Assembly: GCA_001510575.1 (NCBI GenBank)
Contig: LNGK01000009.1
Coordinates: 186,001-250,000 of the forward strand
Source of the DNA: Knoxdaviesia capensis
Lineage: Eukaryota > Ascomycota > Sordariomycetes > Microascales > Gondwanamycetaceae
Direction of reading: 5' to 3'
Length of the DNA stretch: 64,000 nucleotides
A program made the position numbers and the translations under genes. Shown one piece after another: positions 23,090 through 33,099 of this stretch (position 1 is its first letter; the number at the start of each line of letters is the position of its first letter). Below the pieces are notes generated by a model. That model was not told the DNA's origin, did not search any database, and saw nothing but the letters and a program-made list of their open reading frames with translations.

Positions 23090-26000
23090 CTACCCGCCGA
23101 ACCCGAGCACCGATCCCGGCATTGCCGACCACCTCCGGGACTTCCGCCGCTCCGAGAAGTTCCGTATCAGCGACGTTGAGTTGTGCAGGTCGCGATGCGT
23201 TCCTTCTTTCGCCGGCTCGCATTCGCCAACACGATCGTCACTTTCCTCCCCCTCTTCCACTGCATGTTTGGACTTATCCGCGTGCCATATGCCCGACAGC
23301 CGCCGCGAGTCCGTGATGTCAATCGTTGTCGCCCACCGCCGCAGCCGCTTCCCCAAGCCAGGTCCGTCGGGGCACTGTAGGGATTGGGCTTGGTGCTGGA
23401 TGGTGAGAGCGCGGGTGAGTTTCCTCTTGACGAGCTCGGCCTGCTGCGCCATGTTCGGACATGCGATGATCTCTTCCATGGATACTACAGGGCTGGTGGT
23501 TCCGCGGGGTGCGAGAAGCGCGGTTAGCTTCTCCGACAGGCCGGCCCCCAACTGTGCGGCGGGGATCAGGGAGCCCCAAAGGTCGTAGAAGGCCGCCATG
23601 TGCACATGGGGTTCTGGGACGCCCAGGGCTGCAGGGTTGAGAATCGGCGCCCATGTCTCCCGCAGCAGTGTGTTGATGGTAGCATCGGTCGGGAGGAGGA
23701 GACTGTTGTCCGATGAATCCGGAATAGGGGGTCGGCTGGCGACAGAGATTTGGTCTCTATCAGGCGGGGATAAATCGCTGGGTGCGGGAAGTTGGGCTTC
23801 CAGGGCTTCCAGGCCTTGTCGCGAGGGAACTGTGACTGTGTGGGGAGATGTGCCACCCAGTCCACGAACTGTTTCGACGAGCATCTTATGCGCAACTGCA
23901 GCGACTTGCGGCGGAATGCCCTCGTCACTAACCACCAACGCAACCTCAACTGCCCCTGATTTTCGTGCCACGCCCCGAACCAGCAACCCGGGCCCATCCA
24001 CAACCGGGCCGTCAATAGCGGAGATTGTGCAGGTGCTCCCCCCAGGAAGCTGGAACGGGAGTGCACCACCGGAGACATCGCCACCGCGGAACTCGACCGC
24101 GCTGCTCACGCGCGTCCAGTACGGCCACGCGGTGCACTTCTCGACAATCTCCAGCCAACCGACAACGCCGCTTGCATCCCGGGACGCGAGGGCTTGGTCG
24201 CGAACCTGCTGGATGAGGGCATCTCCCGAGGCCGCTTCATCGCGGAAGCGGATGCGCACCGGGATGGTCTCGGCGACGGGGCCAGCTACGGTAGTGGTGC
24301 TGGAGCCATGGCCGGCCCGGACGACTTCCCCGAATATCACGTCTGCCCGGCCCGTGAGCCGTGCCAGGACCAGTGCCCACGCGGCTTTGAGCACGGTGGC
24401 GTCAACGGCGGCCGCCAGAGTCCCCGATGCAGGAAATGTACTGCAGTACACGCGCTGCATGCCACGAGATACCAGCTGGCGCCGGGGCCCATTGTGTCGG
24501 GCCACGCGCGTCATCTCCGCACCCCGGAGCAGAGTCTCCCAGTACTTCACCGCCGTCGCCGCCCGTGCTCCCCGAGATACCCGACCACCCTGGGCCAGCA
24601 CAGCTTCATTTCCGGCTGTCCGCCGACACCACGCCGCGTAGCTCGTGGCCGTTGGCGGCGCCTGAGGCCCACCACTCAGCAGCGCCCGCAGATCCCGCAC
24701 CAGCACATCCAGCGACGCAGAGTCGTGCTGGGCCGCCAACAACCGGATAATCAGCACACTCGACACGGTGGCCGCCACACCCGGCAGCGCGGTGGTCTCA
24801 ACCAGGAAGAAAGCTGTTGCAGGAGTCGCCAAGTCCGCCATGGTGCGGGACAGCCGGTCGTGGGTGACGAGGCTCTGCACGGTGGTCTCGAGCCGGGCCG
24901 GCGTGGTGCGCGTGCGCTTGAAGGGTGCGACGAAGCCGTCCCGGGTGCGCTCAACTTGGTGCACGCGGCGTGGGGACAGGACGAATCCCGTGCGCAGGAT
25001 GCCGTGCAGGGCGCACAGGGCGCTGCAGCTGGCCTGCAGGGTGTCTGCGGCTGGGTGCGCGTCGCCGGGGCCAGATGTGAATGTCAGCGTCAGGTGTGTT
25101 GTTCCGTACCCCGCTGCCGGGTTACGGAGGAACGTCTCGAGGCTGAAGATCTGAGATATGGACGCGGGTGTGATTGACTTGATTGAGGCGTCGTATTCAA
25201 CTCCCAGGGTTTGGGCAAGAAACTTGGTTTCTTGCAGTTCAGATGCACGCAGGCGTTTCTCACTCGTGGTAGTCAGGTCTCGAGATCCCGGGCTGGCCAC
25301 CACCGAAACGGCTCGGCACACATCGGCCATTGTAGCTCCGTGCACCAGGTCCCGGACCGACACTTTCCATCTGTGTCCCCTGCACGCTGCAACAATCGCC
25401 GAAACCTCTGCACCGCCGCCACCGCCATGACAGTGGATTGGATCATTCCGGTTCACGCTGTGCGGTGGCACATTCAGAGCCGTGGCCCAGATGCCCCGCA
25501 TCGTCTCCTCAACGGCCGTCAGGGGAAGGGGTTTGCGCAATCTGGCCAGTGTTGGTGAAGGGGTATTGGCAGTCATGGTTGTCGAATGGAGAACGTGGCT
25601 AAGCCCCAGTAGCTGCGGAGTAGAAAGTCCGACCACCAGAGCCCGCAGCCGGCGCCGATCAACTTTCATCGACGGCGTCAGCGGCATGCGGCGGACCGGG
25701 ACATAAATCCTCGGGATCGAGGTGTCTAGCACCCGGAGCCGCTCGCCGGCAACGCTGCTCCTCTGCATATCAGGGGCTTTGACGACTGTGCGAATCTGGT
25801 GTAAGTATGCCCGCACGGTCCCGTCAATGCGTTGCAGATCAAGCGGCGCGTCACCGGCGATGTTGCCGACTTCGATGAAAGCTGCAAGAACCGCTGAAGA
25901 CGGGGTCTCGTGGGATCCAGTTGCTCCGACTGACGGAACGATGGCTTCGACGGCAACTTCGGTGCGCGGGTCGATGAAGCGCCGGATATACTGCTCGATG

Positions 26001-29000
26001 GTCTGCACCGGCGGTGTTTCCAGCGCTAGCACACTGGCCGGGAGGCTGTGTCTCGGAGCGGCAAACGCCAGCGTGCCATCGTCCCGGTACTGCACCCAGT
26101 GACCGGTCCGCCGTGCACCCTTGCTGATGCCACCAGACACGGTCTTCGCCGTGGGTTCCGGCTCAATGATCAACTCCCCCACGGCGCCATATGGAACCAA
26201 CAGCCCCTCATAGTCGGGATTCATCACCCAGAACGACCCGAGAAACGGCGGCGCAATGCAGTCGAGTTGGCCGGGACGGGTGACTTTCAGCATGGACAGC
26301 CCGAGCGGGCACAGGTCTGGGGCCCCGTAGGCCAGCACCACGTTGTCCACTCGCGGGAGGAGCCTGGCAAGTGTGTCGGAGTCGAGGCCGCGGGTGCGGA
26401 AGCACACTGTTGTCACTGTCTCAAACACGTTCCGCTCACAGGCGAGCAACCGCCGGGCGACAACTGGTGTCAAGGACATCCAGGACACCTGCATCCGGCG
26501 GATCGCCCCGGCCAGGGCCGAACTGGTATGAAGCTCCGTGGGCGCCGGAATGCATATGCAGCCTCCGGAAATCAGCGTGGTCAGGATCTCGGACAGCGCG
26601 ATATCGGAGCTGAACGGCGAGAGCTGCAGGACTCGGCTGGACTGTGCAGCACTGCTGCTCATGTAGCTGGCTGTGGCCTGCTGGGATAGTGCGTGGGTGA
26701 GAGGGCCCTGCGAAAAGGCCACACAGCGCGACTTGACGAACTTGTTCGATGAGAGGAACGGGAAGATGCAGCAGACAGACTCCGAAGTGGTGGTCCCAGG
26801 GCCTGGCCAAAGTTGCCCGGACGTCGTCTTTCCGGCTGATACTTCCTCCTGCGCAGCTAACACGGCCACCGGGCTCAAGCCGGCACCTGCCCGCAGACTC
26901 TGCTTCATCTGGGGACTGGACGTCAGGATGACCGCGCTGCCGAACTCCCGCGCCGCGGCTTTCGCGACGGGCACGGCATGTTCGTCCGCGTCGATCGGGA
27001 TGAACGCAAAGCCGGCCCGGAGCACCCCCAGAATGGCCACCGGTGCCCACACCGACTTGCCGAGGACCACCACAACCGGCTGGGCTTGGGGGTTCTGCGT
27101 GAGGAGGCGCCGGGCCAGGATATCCACGGCGTCCACGAGCTCGGAGTACGACATGGCACCGTCCCACGCCGCGATGGCCGGAGAAGGAGTCGAAGCTGCC
27201 GAGGCATGGCTTGCCACAATCTCAGAGATAGACCCGGATGGACTGGGTTTCCGGTCTGCCCCGGGGGTGGTGGCGGATGTATCCGGAAGCAAGGCATAGT
27301 CCAGGCCGGTCATGATATCCGTATTCGACACGGTGGCTTTCTCGGTAAGCGCCACCGAGATACTCTTGATAGCAGCCCCGAACGACGCCACAATGCGCTT
27401 CGCCTGGGCATCAAACAGGCCCGAGTGACTGAGCGTCACCTGGGCAGTCTCCCCTCCCGGGAGAACCAGGACCGACACCGATACCTGCATGTCGCCGGTA
27501 TCAAACTGCGAAAGCAGGTCCACATCCTCAGTCCCGGCGTCGGCGGAGCGGGCTCGCTTGCTGGAATCAAACACCGTGATCTCGGTATCAAACATGTGCT
27601 CGTGGCGGAGCCCGAGCGCCGCGCGGATCTGCGAGCGGGAGACCTGGCGGTACTGCTGGGCCTCGTTGGCCAGGATCCCGATGTCCCGTGCTGCAGATCT
27701 CAAGGACTGGCCCGGTCGCAGATTGACCCGGCACATCGGCACGCTCTGCGTTCTGTATGAGGTCTTCCCCGTGACCGTTTCCGAGCGGCATGCGAACGCG
27801 ATGTTTCCGGACCCGGAGTATGCGCGAAGGACGAGTCCCCAGGCCAGGTAGCACATCTCCGCGTAGCTGACGGTATTGGCGCTGCAGAAGGCGTCCATCT
27901 GCGCGCGGGAGAGCGAGACCGTCGTATGTGAGGTTCGCCTCGGAAGATCAGCGGTGGAGGGAGTGAACGGCGAGTTCGCCCAGAGGCCGGCTTTGCTTCC
28001 CAGCACTCGGCTCCGCCAGTAACTCATCGCATCGTCAACCTCGGAACTCGTCACCGGTTTCGGGACCGCCAGGTCTGCGAGACTGCAGGTAGCATCCCGG
28101 AGGCGGGCGAGTAACGCCCGGACCAAGCCCGACACCGAGACGCAGGCTGTGAGAGTCCGGCTGAGCTCAATGCGGATTAGCACCCGATCCGGCGCTCCGG
28201 CAACACAAAGAACCACACGATGCTGGGGTCGCGCGGGCGTCAGGGGCTCCAGCGGCAGCGTGCACAGGAACCGCTGCCCATCGCCGTCTGCGGCCACCGT
28301 GAGGATCTTCGGGGCGTAGTGGCGGAGAACAACTGCGTGGAACAGCGACTTGGTGCTAAGGCCGTCGATAAAAACCGTTCGCAGAATCGGGTATGATTCA
28401 ATCACGCTGAGCCATGCCGCGGCGATATTGGCCGCCAACTTTCCATCTTGCTTGGGGTTGGCCAGCGTGTACGTCGAGTGCACAACGCAGTTCTCCGGGA
28501 GTCGGGCCTGGCTGACCAGCACTTCCTCCTGCACGGCCGACACTGGCTGGATCTCCTCGATATCAGCGGCGCTGCTGACCAGGTCCAGCTCGGGCAAACG
28601 CTGGCCGTGAAGCCGGTCCAGGCCGGGATACCCGATCTCAGCAGCGAGGGCCGGATCGCAGATGTCCACCAGCGTGAGTTCCCGGGGGCGGCGGTGCAGG
28701 CGGCCGATGGAGTCGAGGAGCAGGAGCTCGAACTCGGTCATCCAGATCTGGACGCGGTCGGCGTGCTTCATGCGCCGGTTGAAGGTGATGCAGACCTCGG
28801 TGGCTCCGGTGGTGGGAAGGACAGTGGCGGCGACTTCAAAGACAGCCGGCCGGACCACGTCGCTGCCGAGACTGGAGTTTGAGGATAGCGGAATGAGAAC
28901 CGTGGAGTCTGTACGCTGGCTGCGAGTCTCAGGGTTGTTGAGCTCAAAGAGGATTTCGAACGGCCAGTCTTGTGCGAAAGAGCTGTTGATGTTTCTGGAC

Positions 29001-30931
29001 TTTTCGGCAAGTCTGGCGTCCTTCGTGCGCCGAATAGCGTCGACGATATCGGAGTACTGCTCCAGTCCACTTCCCGACTCATGTTGAGTGAAGACCGGAA
29101 CGTTGACCGCTGTCAAAACAGTGAACTGGCCCACAGTCTCGGCAATGTCCACATCGGAAACCCACGGGGCGCGGCCCGGACCAACATCCCACAGATAGAC
29201 TCCGGTAGCAGCAGCCGAACCGGATGTTCGTTCCGGGAACACTTTCGCGAATGAAACGGCCAGTGCTGAGTGGTAGATATCTTTGGCGTCTGTGTTCAGG
29301 GCGTGGTTGCACTCGGTCATCAGCAGCCGGGTCACGTCCCCGTCGAGCCGGAACCGAACCGAGGACGCATGAGAGTAAGTGTTGTCGTGGGGGGTAATAC
29401 CCCAGAAACTCAGGTCAGATATCGGCCGTTGCTTCGGGGTAGCAGTAGTGCTGTCGACTTGGCCGCTTGTTGAGATCCAGTGGGAGAACGACTGTGGACG
29501 GCCAGAGTATAGCGTCCCATTAGCGAGGAGCTCGTTCAGGTCATGTTCGAGAACCGACCAGGAAATTGAATCGAGAACAGCGCGGTGGCACAGAATCACC
29601 AGCAGCTGAGGGCCATGGGAACGGTCGATAAGAACTGACGACAGCGGCCGGCCAGCCCAGATATCAACGAGGCCCTCCGCATCCAGAACGGCCTCTTCCA
29701 GGGTTGTTTCTCTGGTGGAGCGGCCATCGTCATGCTTGTGCATGAATCCGTACAACTGGTGAGCAGAGGAGCCGGTTCTGATGTGGTTCTGGTTGGGGAT
29801 CTGCTGCTTGACAGTTCCATCCAGGCCTACGCCAAACCTGACTCGCAGCATGGGATGGTGGCCCACCACCGCAGTCAGGGCAGCCCGGAGGTCACTGGCT
29901 CGGGTCTTTCGGCCGAGGCTGAACACCCGGTAGTGGAAAAGCCTCCGATCAGGGGGAGCGGCAGTGGGACGGGATATCTCCGCCGTTGGCGTGATTTGGA
30001 CGTCAAAGAGGAACTGCTGCATGGGGGATAGGGGGAAGAAGGACTGGTCGAGAGCGGTGGGCTGAGGCCGGAGCAATGGGTGAGTGTCGTCAGTCTGTAG
30101 AGGTGCGTCAACCGGCAGCAGGTGCTGCAGAACACCGTCATCGGCATGCTCAAGCCAGGCCAGCAGCTTTGACCGGTTCGGAGCCCCATTGGCGCCCAGC
30201 GGCATCTGTTCAAGGACGATCCAGGCATCACACGCCAGCCGGTCCTTCAGGTGTTGAACTGCAGCGCAGATGGCGGCCATCGCCAGTCCGTGCTTCGCCA
30301 CCGGGACCGGGGCCACACCGCAGCTCTGCGAGCCCCGGTCAAAGCCGCTGACTGCAGCCAGAGTAACAAAGCACACGCGTTTTTGCGCCGCCGGGCCACA
30401 GCTCGGGGCAACGACGCGCGCGTGCGAGATGGCGTCTGTGGAAATCAGCGCGGCTTCCAGGTGGATCCCGCTCCAGTCCGGCTGCGACGGCGGGGTCACC
30501 GGGGACTCGTCCGACCACTGGCCGTCTTGGGAGTAAGATGATGACACACTGGACTGCACGGTGTCACCCAGTGACAGCGTTGACAGGACGGAATCTGAGT
30601 CGTCGGTGCTTTCGTGCGGATCTTGTGCGACCGGCTTCACGCAGGTTTGGAGCTCGGCGATTGTGAGACAGCGCAGGATATCGTCAGGGGCCACGTATAA
30701 GTTGAAGGAATGGCGGAGGTGCTGGGCGAGGGACTGGGCCAGCTCGGGGCTTCCGCCGATGTCGAGGAACGAGTCGTGTAGTTGGACTGAAGACGGATTC
30801 ACCTGCAAGATTTGGGAGATTGCTGTGAGAAGGGAAGGTCCCGGCCAGGACGACGCGGAGGCCGGAGGTGGTGAGTCGCCGCCCGGGATCCGGGATCCGG
30901 GGATGTTCCGGAGCGAGGTGGATGTGATCAT
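23090..30931 (-). CDS. NRPS-like protein with degenerate catalytic sites
   Basis: One uninterrupted exon, 2613 residues. Traced order: T1 (about 30-105), C-terminal part of an A domain (about 155-285), E (about 295-745), C1 (about 790-1210), A (about 1240-1770), T2 (about 1800-1875), C2 (about 1895-2400), T3 (about 2420-2510), then a basic, charged tail. The carrier serine is missing in all three T domains: IGGSPEL (near residue 59, Ser to Pro), GGAEVSAI (near 1845, Ser to Glu) and DLWGSLI (near 2450, Ser to Leu). The E motif is HRAVLD instead of HHxxxD. C1 has SRTLTAC where S-H-x-x-x-D-G is expected; C2 has LAAQHDS. In A, LRAGFAFIPID and MKVDRRR are kept, but the glycine-rich A3 loop is replaced and TGD reads TGH. 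The family makes peptides by thiotemplate assembly; this copy probably cannot. No release domain is seen. Confidence 0.88.
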   Translation of the reverse strand: MITSTSLRNIPGSRIPGGDSPPPASASSWPGPSLLTAISQILQVNPSSVQLHDSFLDIGGSPELAQSLAQHLRHSFNLYVAPDDILRCLTIAELQTCVKPVAQDPHESTDDSDSVLSTLSLGDTVQSSVSSSYSQDGQWSDESPVTPPSQPDWSGIHLEAALISTDAISHARVVAPSCGPAAQKRVCFVTLAAVSGFDRGSQSCGVAPVPVAKHGLAMAAICAAVQHLKDRLACDAWIVLEQMPLGANGAPNRSKLLAWLEHADDGVLQHLLPVDAPLQTDDTHPLLRPQPTALDQSFFPLSPMQQFLFDVQITPTAEISRPTAAPPDRRLFHYRVFSLGRKTRASDLRAALTAVVGHHPMLRVRFGVGLDGTVKQQIPNQNHIRTGSSAHQLYGFMHKHDDGRSTRETTLEEAVLDAEGLVDIWAGRPLSSVLIDRSHGPQLLVILCHRAVLDSISWSVLEHDLNELLANGTLYSGRPQSFSHWISTSGQVDSTTATPKQRPISDLSFWGITPHDNTYSHASSVRFRLDGDVTRLLMTECNHALNTDAKDIYHSALAVSFAKVFPERTSGSAAATGVYLWDVGPGRAPWVSDVDIAETVGQFTVLTAVNVPVFTQHESGSGLEQYSDIVDAIRRTKDARLAEKSRNINSSFAQDWPFEILFELNNPETRSQRTDSTVLIPLSSNSSLGSDVVRPAVFEVAATVLPTTGATEVCITFNRRMKHADRVQIWMTEFELLLLDSIGRLHRRPRELTLVDICDPALAAEIGYPGLDRLHGQRLPELDLVSSAADIEEIQPVSAVQEEVLVSQARLPENCVVHSTYTLANPKQDGKLAANIAAAWLSVIESYPILRTVFIDGLSTKSLFHAVVLRHYAPKILTVAADGDGQRFLCTLPLEPLTPARPQHRVVLCVAGAPDRVLIRIELSRTLTACVSVSGLVRALLARLRDATCSLADLAVPKPVTSSEVDDAMSYWRSRVLGSKAGLWANSPFTPSTADLPRRTSHTTVSLSRAQMDAFCSANTVSYAEMCYLAWGLVLRAYSGSGNIAFACRSETVTGKTSYRTQSVPMCRVNLRPGQSLRSAARDIGILANEAQQYRQVSRSQIRAALGLRHEHMFDTEITVFDSSKRARSADAGTEDVDLLSQFDTGDMQVSVSVLVLPGGETAQVTLSHSGLFDAQAKRIVASFGAAIKSISVALTEKATVSNTDIMTGLDYALLPDTSATTPGADRKPSPSGSISEIVASHASAASTPSPAIAAWDGAMSYSELVDAVDILARRLLTQNPQAQPVVVVLGKSVWAPVAILGVLRAGFAFIPIDADEHAVPVAKAAAREFGSAVILTSSPQMKQSLRAGAGLSPVAVLAAQEEVSAGKTTSGQLWPGPGTTTSESVCCIFPFLSSNKFVKSRCVAFSQGPLTHALSQQATASYMSSSAAQSSRVLQLSPFSSDIALSEILTTLISGGCICIPAPTELHTSSALAGAIRRMQVSWMSLTPVVARRLLACERNVFETVTTVCFRTRGLDSDTLARLLPRVDNVVLAYGAPDLCPLGLSMLKVTRPGQLDCIAPPFLGSFWVMNPDYEGLLVPYGAVGELIIEPEPTAKTVSGGISKGARRTGHWVQYRDDGTLAFAAPRHSLPASVLALETPPVQTIEQYIRRFIDPRTEVAVEAIVPSVGATGSHETPSSAVLAAFIEVGNIAGDAPLDLQRIDGTVRAYLHQIRTVVKAPDMQRSSVAGERLRVLDTSIPRIYVPVRRMPLTPSMKVDRRRLRALVVGLSTPQLLGLSHVLHSTTMTANTPSPTLARLRKPLPLTAVEETMRGIWATALNVPPHSVNRNDPIHCHGGGGGAEVSAIVAACRGHRWKVSVRDLVHGATMADVCRAVSVVASPGSRDLTTTSEKRLRASELQETKFLAQTLGVEYDASIKSITPASISQIFSLETFLRNPAAGYGTTHLTLTFTSGPGDAHPAADTLQASCSALCALHGILRTGFVLSPRRVHQVERTRDGFVAPFKRTRTTPARLETTVQSLVTHDRLSRTMADLATPATAFFLVETTALPGVAATVSSVLIIRLLAAQHDSASLDVLVRDLRALLSGGPQAPPTATSYAAWCRRTAGNEAVLAQGGRVSRGARAATAVKYWETLLRGAEMTRVARHNGPRRQLVSRGMQRVYCSTFPASGTLAAAVDATVLKAAWALVLARLTGRADVIFGEVVRAGHGSSTTTVAGPVAETIPVRIRFRDEAASGDALIQQVRDQALASRDASGVVGWLEIVEKCTAWPYWTRVSSAVEFRGGDVSGGALPFQLPGGSTCTISAIDGPVVDGPGLLVRGVARKSGAVEVALVVSDEGIPPQVAAVAHKMLVETVRGLGGTSPHTVTVPSRQGLEALEAQLPAPSDLSPPDRDQISVASRPPIPDSSDNSLLLPTDATINTLLRETWAPILNPAALGVPEPHVHMAAFYDLWGSLIPAAQLGAGLSEKLTALLAPRGTTSPVVSMEEIIACPNMAQQAELVKRKLTRALTIQHQAQSLQCPDGPGLGKRLRRWATTIDITDSRRLSGIWHADKSKHAVEEGEESDDRVGECEPAKEGTHRDLHNSTSLIRNFSERRKSRRWSAMPGSVLGFGG

Positions 30932-31665
30932 AATGTTGGAGTTCAGTACGAGAAGGGCGGTATACTATGGATTATGCATATGGCAGACGCGACTCTCCAT
31001 TCCGAAAGATCTACGAGTTGGGGAGACATCTGTGTTGATATAGAACTTGCAAACACCGGTTTCCCGCCACATCGTGAGCATTGTTATACTACCGAGCGGA
31101 TCGAGGCTGTTCGGTCTCTTCGCTGGGGTGATATAGTTGTGTACGCGTATAAAAGAACATAGAAACAAAAAAAATCAAATAAAAAAACAACCCGAGGCTG
31201 GGACATATAGCAGAGCGCCCTAAAGAAGAGGATGGTATGGGGGTCAGAAGGCGTTTGTGTCGGGTGAAAGTCACGATGGAGTGAGGGCAAACGGAGGCTG
31301 CATCAACAATGCATGTGGCTGATGGAAACCATCTCCAGCCACATACTCACGGCATATATCGTCGCCGACGGCATAACTGTGGTGGCATGAGAACATCAAA
31401 GGCTGCGGATAAATACGGCGGCCTATATATATGAACCGATGCGGAGGAGGCTGAAAACTCGCCCCCTCAGACGTCAAACAGCCGATTGCCCCAGCGACCT
31501 CCCAGCCCACTCGCAACCCAATATATACATGCCGAGCCGCCGCAAGAACATCATATAGAAGCACGTACTGCCGCCCACCAGCCCACAGGTATAGCGCAGA
31601 CACCATATAGACATATATATATACATATATATATACATCTGTATATACATATATACGTCCGCCCC
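30932..31665. other. intergenic, NRPS-like gene promoter
   Basis: 734 bp between the NRPS-like start and the hydrolase 3' end. The right part has an alternating TA/CATATA run (31605-31657). No gene recognised. Confidence 0.45.
31605..31657. repeat. TA-rich simple repeat
   Basis: Runs of TATATA interrupted by CA, just downstream of the hydrolase stop codon. Confidence 0.8.
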
Positions 31666-32877
31666 CTACTTCTTGAACGCGGTCGAGTTCAGCCACTCGC
31701 CCACCAGCTTCATGTACTTGATGGTCTTCGCCTCGCCATCCTTGATCGACTCGGGATCGGACATGGACACGCCGATGTGGTAGTCCCACGCGTGGATGAC
31801 ATCCGGCACCAGCAGCCACCGCACGCCCGTCTCGGCGCTCTCCCACGCAAACCGCTCGTCGTCCAGCACCAGCTCGCCCGGGGCGCCGACCTCCGCGCGG
31901 CCGACGGTGGCGGCGGCCACGTCGCCCTTGCCGGCCAGGCGGTAGGCCAGCCGCAGGTCCTCGTGGGCGAAGTAGTCCAGCTCGGCCGCGATGATGAAGA
32001 TGTGCGGCGGCAGGTCGGCGCGCTGCGCGTACATCGAGCTCAGCAGCGGGTTGCGCAGGTCGGTGCCGGCGGGGAGGTAGGCCCACTCGAACATGCCCGA
32101 CCCGCCGAACGCCCAGTCGACGTCGGTGCCGCGGATGCCCGGCAGCTTGCCGATCTTGAACTGGCGGCCGTTGCGCTTGGCCGCCGTCGGCACCGAGTAG
32201 TCGGTCGGCGGGTACAGCGGGATCAGCGCCTTGGGCGCCGCCGTCTTGTGGTTGCGGATGCCGGGCAGCTGCGCCGCGGCCAGGGCGAGGTTCGCGCCGG
32301 CGCTGAAGCCGCACAGCCCCATGCGCTGGCGGTCGATCGGCAGCGACTCGTCGTCAGCCACGGCCCCGTACAGCGCCTCGATGTCGTACACCGGCTTCGG
32401 GAACGCCGACCACGGCGCCTTGTGGTAGTTCAGACTGACCACAATCATGTTGTTCAGGTCCGCAAACTTGCGGTTCCATTCGTCGTCTTCCGACGGGTTG
32501 CCGAGACAGAAGCCGCCGCCATGGATCGTGAGAATCGCGGGGAGGAGCTGCGGAGAGGTTTGGTCGTAGGACGAGGGGAAGAAGATGCTAGTTGACGCCA
32601 GCTATCGTTAGTACTATACATCGTCACAGACAGCCATCCAGTTGCAGCCGTCACCGTGGGAGCTTCCCGAACAAACCTACCGTACGGGCAATCCCGGCCG
32701 CACATCGTATTTTTTGATGATGCTCGGCCCGGACTCAGCCGGGGAAAACCACTCATGCCAGTCTTTATACCACTGGCTCGGCCGGCTCGACGCCTGCATG
32801 TAGGTCACCGCACCGGCCAGCGAGAGCCGGGCCGACAGCGGCAGAGCCTGTGCGACGGGGGCAGACGATTCCGACAT
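31666..32877 (-). CDS. alpha/beta hydrolase, HSL-type esterase/lipase
   Basis: Spliced model complement(31666..32587, 32681..32877), 372 residues. The GTAGGT intron joins in phase 2, giving PGLPVR|IFFPSSYD. The oxyanion-hole motif HGGGF, the nucleophile elbow GFSAG, an acid in AELDYFAHED and a histidine in VIHAWD complete the hormone-sensitive-lipase-like layout. It probably hydrolyses esters of small or lipid substrates. There is no clear signal peptide, so a cytosolic or membrane-associated enzyme is likely. It lies upstream of the NRPS-like gene on the same strand, 734 bp away; separate transcription is expected, and no functional link is shown. The first exon (66 codons) contains no catalytic motif, only a hydrophilic cap-like lead. 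Confidence 0.88.
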
Positions 32878-33049
32878 TGTGTTTGTGTGTCGGTGAGGTT
32901 CAAGGGTGGTTGGGGGTGATAGGTGCACGATAAGCAGACAGAGAACAGCCCGGCGGGTAAATTGGGCAAGCAAGAAAGAAAATTAACTAAATTGGAAAAA
33001 ATATGAATGGCGGGAGAGAGCAGCAGCGGGGGACACCCAGTATATATAA

Positions 33050-33099
<50 letters not shown>

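Noticed and set aside
24194..25177. 327-codon plus-strand frame
   Set aside because: Antisense shadow of the NRPS-like gene, with Arg/Gly/His-rich composition typical of reverse-strand frames in GC-rich genes.
23090..30931. Sequencing errors as the cause of the missing NRPS motifs
   Set aside because: Errors would give frameshifts or scattered single changes. Here the frame is intact and whole motifs differ by several coherent codons each.
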